Part shown: positions 61,619 to 64,000 of the stretch, piece after piece
Numbering within the stretch: the stretch's first letter is position 1
Layout: every line of letters starts with the position of its first letter
Origin: Humibacter albus DSM 18994
Lineage (GTDB): Bacteria; Actinomycetota; Actinomycetes; Actinomycetales; Microbacteriaceae
Direction of reading: 5' to 3'
Assembly: GCF_000421825.1 (NCBI RefSeq)
Contig: NZ_ATXT01000013.1
Span: 434,001-498,000, forward strand
Length of the DNA: 64,000 nt
Position numbers and translations under genes: made by a program
Notes under the pieces: model-generated
Seen by the model: the letters and a program-made list of their open reading frames with translations, nothing else
What the model was told of the DNA's origin: nothing
The model's database searches: none

Positions 61619-62233
61619 ATGCCGAAGGTCAGCGAGGAGCATCGCGAACAGCGGCGCAAGCAGATCCTCGATGCGGCGGAGCGCAGCTTCGCCCGCAAAG
61701 GATTCCACGACACCTCGATGAGCGACATCATCGGTGAGGCGGGCCTCTCCGTTGGCGCCATCTACGGGCATTACGCGAGTAAGAGCGAACTCATCGCGGC
61801 TGTCGCCGAGCAGGTGTTCGCGCCGGCGCAGCCGAGGTTTCAGCCGGTGCGCGACGACAACGGAGTGCCGCTGCACCCGCTCGACTTCGCGGACCGGGTG
61901 TCCGACAACCTGCTCAGCACCGTCGGCGGTAGCGGGCTTCCCCTTCAAGTCTGGGGTGAGGCGACGGTCGACGACAACTTGCGGCATGCGTTCCTCACCG
62001 TGTTCGGGGGGCTGCTGGGCGGCATCCGGGCGCAGATCGTGCTCTGGCTCACCGAGGTGAAGGAGTTGGCGGACGACGAAGCGGATGCCCTCGCCGACGG
62101 CCTCGCCTCACTCGTCGGCGGCCTGCTGCAGGGCGCTCTCGTGCAGACGGAATTCGTGTCGGGGTTCGACCGCGGCGCCTACCTGCGGATCGCGCATCCG
62201 GTGTTCGACAGCATCGAGCCGGCGTCATCGTAG
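61619..62233 (+). CDS. TetR-family transcriptional repressor
   Basis: A 204-aa regulator with an N-terminal TetR domain (about 8-60; QILDAAERSFARKGFHDTSM, DIIGEAGLSVGAIYGHYASK) and a C-terminal ligand domain. ATG 61619 has GGAGGAAG upstream. Divergent from the YhgE-like membrane protein, with a dyad in their shared promoter region, so it probably controls that gene in response to a toxic compound. Confidence 0.9.
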   Translation: MPKVSEEHREQRRKQILDAAERSFARKGFHDTSMSDIIGEAGLSVGAIYGHYASKSELIAAVAEQVFAPAQPRFQPVRDDNGVPLHPLDFADRVSDNLLSTVGGSGLPLQVWGEATVDDNLRHAFLTVFGGLLGGIRAQIVLWLTEVKELADDEADALADGLASLVGGLLQGALVQTEFVSGFDRGAYLRIAHPVFDSIEPASS

Positions 62234-62334
62234 ATCGCGCCAGCCGTGGCAGGTCGATCGTTCCGCGCTCCCGAGCCTGAGCGCGGGGTGAACCAGTGCT
62301 CACGCGACCGTGCCGGGACCGGCAGGATGGAGGC

Positions 62335-63261
62335 ATGAAGCACTTCACCCTTCCCGGCACGAGTATCGACGCGAGCAACGTCATCCTCGGTCTCATGCGC
62401 ATCCTCGACCTCGACGACGAGGCGATCCGTACTCTTGTCGCAACCGCCCGTGACGCCGGCATCGACTTCTTCGACCATGCGGATGTCTATGGCGGCGACC
62501 ATGCGTGCGAGCGCCGTTTCGGCGACGCCGTCACGTTCTCTTCCTCGGAGCGCGAGAAGGTCTATCTCCAGTCGAAGGTCGGTATCCGCGATGGGTTCTG
62601 GGACTTCTCGAAGGAGCACATCCTCGAGTCGGTGGACGCGTCGCTGAAGGCGCTCCGCACCGAATACCTCGACGTGCTCTTGCTGCACCGCCCCGACACG
62701 CTGATGGAGCCGGAGGAGATCGCGGCCGCCTTCACCACCCTCCACGACGCCGGCAAGGTTCGCCATTTCGGCGTCTCGAACCAGACGCCCGGGCAGACCG
62801 AGCTGCTGCGGCGTTCGGTCGAGCAGCCGCTGATCGCCAACCAGGTGCAGTTGAGCATCACGCACGCGAACCTCCTCGCTCAGGGCATCGCCGCCAACAT
62901 GAACGGGCTGGACCAGTCGATCGATCGAGACAACGGCATCCTCGAATATGCTCGCCTGAACGACATCACGCTGCAGGCGTGGTCGCCGTTCCAGAAGGGG
63001 TTCTTCGACGGCGTCTTCCTCGGCGACCGGGAGAACTACGCGGAACTCAACGACGCCATCGACGAGATCGCCGCCGCGCACGGAGTGACGCCGACTGCGA
63101 TCGCCGTCGCCTGGATCACCCGGCACCCGGCCAACATGCAGGTCGTGCTCGGCACGACGAATCCGCAGCGCGTGAAGGATGCCTCGGCCGGCTCCGACCT
63201 GCCCCTCACCCGCCCCGAGTGGTACCGCCTGTTCACCGCGGCGGGGCACGTGCTGCCGTAG
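62335..63261 (+). CDS. Aldo/keto reductase (YdhF-like)
   Basis: A 308-aa NADPH-dependent oxidoreductase of the AKR barrel. Catalytic tetrad D47 and Y52 (DHADVYGG), K81 (QSKVG) and H118 (LLLHRPD); SNQTPGQTEL and the C-terminal VVLGTTNPQRVKDA bind cofactor. It matches the YdhF-type subgroup, whose substrates are poorly known. Start ATG 62335 has GGATGGAGG upstream; an earlier in-frame start at 62296 lacks one. It follows the TetR gene by 101 bases on the same strand but is probably separate. Confidence 0.93.
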   Translation: MKHFTLPGTSIDASNVILGLMRILDLDDEAIRTLVATARDAGIDFFDHADVYGGDHACERRFGDAVTFSSSEREKVYLQSKVGIRDGFWDFSKEHILESVDASLKALRTEYLDVLLLHRPDTLMEPEEIAAAFTTLHDAGKVRHFGVSNQTPGQTELLRRSVEQPLIANQVQLSITHANLLAQGIAANMNGLDQSIDRDNGILEYARLNDITLQAWSPFQKGFFDGVFLGDRENYAELNDAIDEIAAAHGVTPTAIAVAWITRHPANMQVVLGTTNPQRVKDASAGSDLPLTRPEWYRLFTAAGHVLP

Positions 63262-63413
63262 CGGCCCTCGACCCGTCGTCTGTCCTGCGGAATGGATGCG
63301 ACTCGACCCCTTCGGGAGTCGGCCGTAGGCATCGTCAGGGCGTCGTCCTAGGCCTCGGCGGCGGACACGTCGGTCCGACGACGGCGACGGAACCCCGGGC
63401 ATACGATGGTTCG

Positions 63414-63989
63414 GTGATCGAACTATCCGGAGAGGCCTCTGTCGCCGACGGGCCGGACTCTGTCGACGACCCGCGAGCCCGGGTCGCCGTTCACGCGCTG
63501 ACGCGGGCGTCGCGCATCCTGGAGCGGACGCTGTGCGCGCCGGACATCGAGGGTACGGCTGTGCTGAGCCTCGCCGACTTCCGCGTGCTCGCGACGATCG
63601 GCGCGGGGGAAGCGCGGGCATCCCGCCTTGCGGCACGGCTCGCGGTCGGCAAGCCGACCATCAGCTCCACTGTCGACTCGCTCGTGCGTCGCGGGTTCGT
63701 GCGCCGAGAGGCGCACGGCGCCGACCAACGCGCGGTCGACCTCGCGCTCACCGCCGACGGAGATGCCATGCTCGAGGCGGCGGAGTCCGGGCTCGCCGGG
63801 GTGGTGCTCGACCTCGTGAGTCGCACGGAGCATCCGGAAGCCGTGCTCGCCGCCCTCGCAGACCTGGGGGGTGCGATCGAGGCGCGGCAGGCGTCCATCG
63901 CGGCGGCGCGCAGAGCCGCCGGAGGGGCGAACGCGGCGAGGGCCCCGCGGCGGCGGGAATCGGCGGCCGACGACGGGGAGGCCCGATGA
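63414..63989 (+). CDS. MarR-family transcriptional regulator
   Basis: A 191-aa winged-helix regulator: LADFRVLATIGAGEARASRL, ARLAVGKPTISSTVDSLVRR (recognition helix) and REAHGADQRAVDLALTADG (wing with the DxR pattern), then a C-terminal Ala/Arg-rich tail. Start GTG 63414. The next gene begins within its stop codon, so it heads an operon, as MarR genes commonly do with exporters. Confidence 0.88.
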   Translation: MIELSGEASVADGPDSVDDPRARVAVHALTRASRILERTLCAPDIEGTAVLSLADFRVLATIGAGEARASRLAARLAVGKPTISSTVDSLVRRGFVRREAHGADQRAVDLALTADGDAMLEAAESGLAGVVLDLVSRTEHPEAVLAALADLGGAIEARQASIAAARRAAGGANAARAPRRRESAADDGEAR

Positions 63990-64000
63990 CGACGCGCGAC
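63986..64000 (+). CDS. Start of a gene running off the window
   Basis: ATG 63986 overlaps the MarR stop as ATGA, with GGGGAGG just upstream. Only five codons (Met-Thr-Thr-Arg-Asp) are visible, so no identity can be given. MarR-linked genes are often exporters. Confidence 0.5.

Overview
The window is GC-rich, densely packed DNA. Frequent GTG starts, ATGA/GTGA stop-start overlaps and the gene content point to an actinobacterium, most likely a Microbacteriaceae-like member of the Micrococcales. That placement is inferred from style and gene families; no rRNA or other taxonomic marker is present. No tRNA, rRNA, CRISPR array, insertion sequence, prophage or origin was recognised. The layout is that of a chromosomal nutrient-scavenging region: ABC importers with their own regulators and intracellular enzymes, interspersed with efflux and housekeeping genes.

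Layout. 62-3420: dipeptide epimerase and TetR gene, divergent from an FAD monooxygenase. 3484-4887: class III aminotransferase closed by a perfect 19-bp hairpin. 5040-10769: LacI regulator, carbohydrate ABC importer (binding lipoprotein and two permeases) and a Cys-type sulfatase. 10797-13611: arginine deiminase with a basic amino-acid antiporter. 13845-15893: ABC exporter with a glycine-rich N-terminus. 16069-30489: a large glycan locus with alpha-L-fucosidase, two AXE1-type esterases, an SDR, a second carbohydrate importer, an unrecognised 609-aa protein, a secreted parallel beta-helix protein, a fuconolactonase-like amidohydrolase and a GntR regulator, interrupted by a DUF1778/GNAT toxin-antitoxin pair. 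Repeated CTATCGATAG-type sites tie the locus together.

30506-34171: ArsR and two MFS efflux pumps plus a small conserved-looking protein. 34172-36060: repeat-rich, gene-poor stretch with several minisatellites, a VOC protein, a DUF1905 protein and two homologous palindromic elements. 36060-40958: omega-aminotransferase, methylmalonate-semialdehyde-type dehydrogenase and a divergent PucR regulator (beta-alanine/GABA/polyamine-type catabolism). 41060-49602: complete nucleoside scavenging cluster (LacI regulator; nucleoside hydrolase, BMP lipoprotein, ABC ATPase, two permeases, ribokinase). 49676-53920: polyamine-type ABC importer. 54375-64000: S9 peptidase, membrane-anchored small protein, second ribokinase, MarP-like membrane serine protease, TetR-controlled membrane protein, aldo/keto reductase, MarR regulator and the first codons of a further gene.

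How they work together: the sulfatase, fucosidase, acetyl esterases, lactonase and two sugar importers suggest use of an acetylated and perhaps sulfated, deoxysugar-containing glycan. The polyamine importer and two aminotransferases with the semialdehyde dehydrogenase suggest amine nitrogen use. The nucleoside cluster would import nucleosides, release the base and phosphorylate ribose. All substrates are inferred from families and context.
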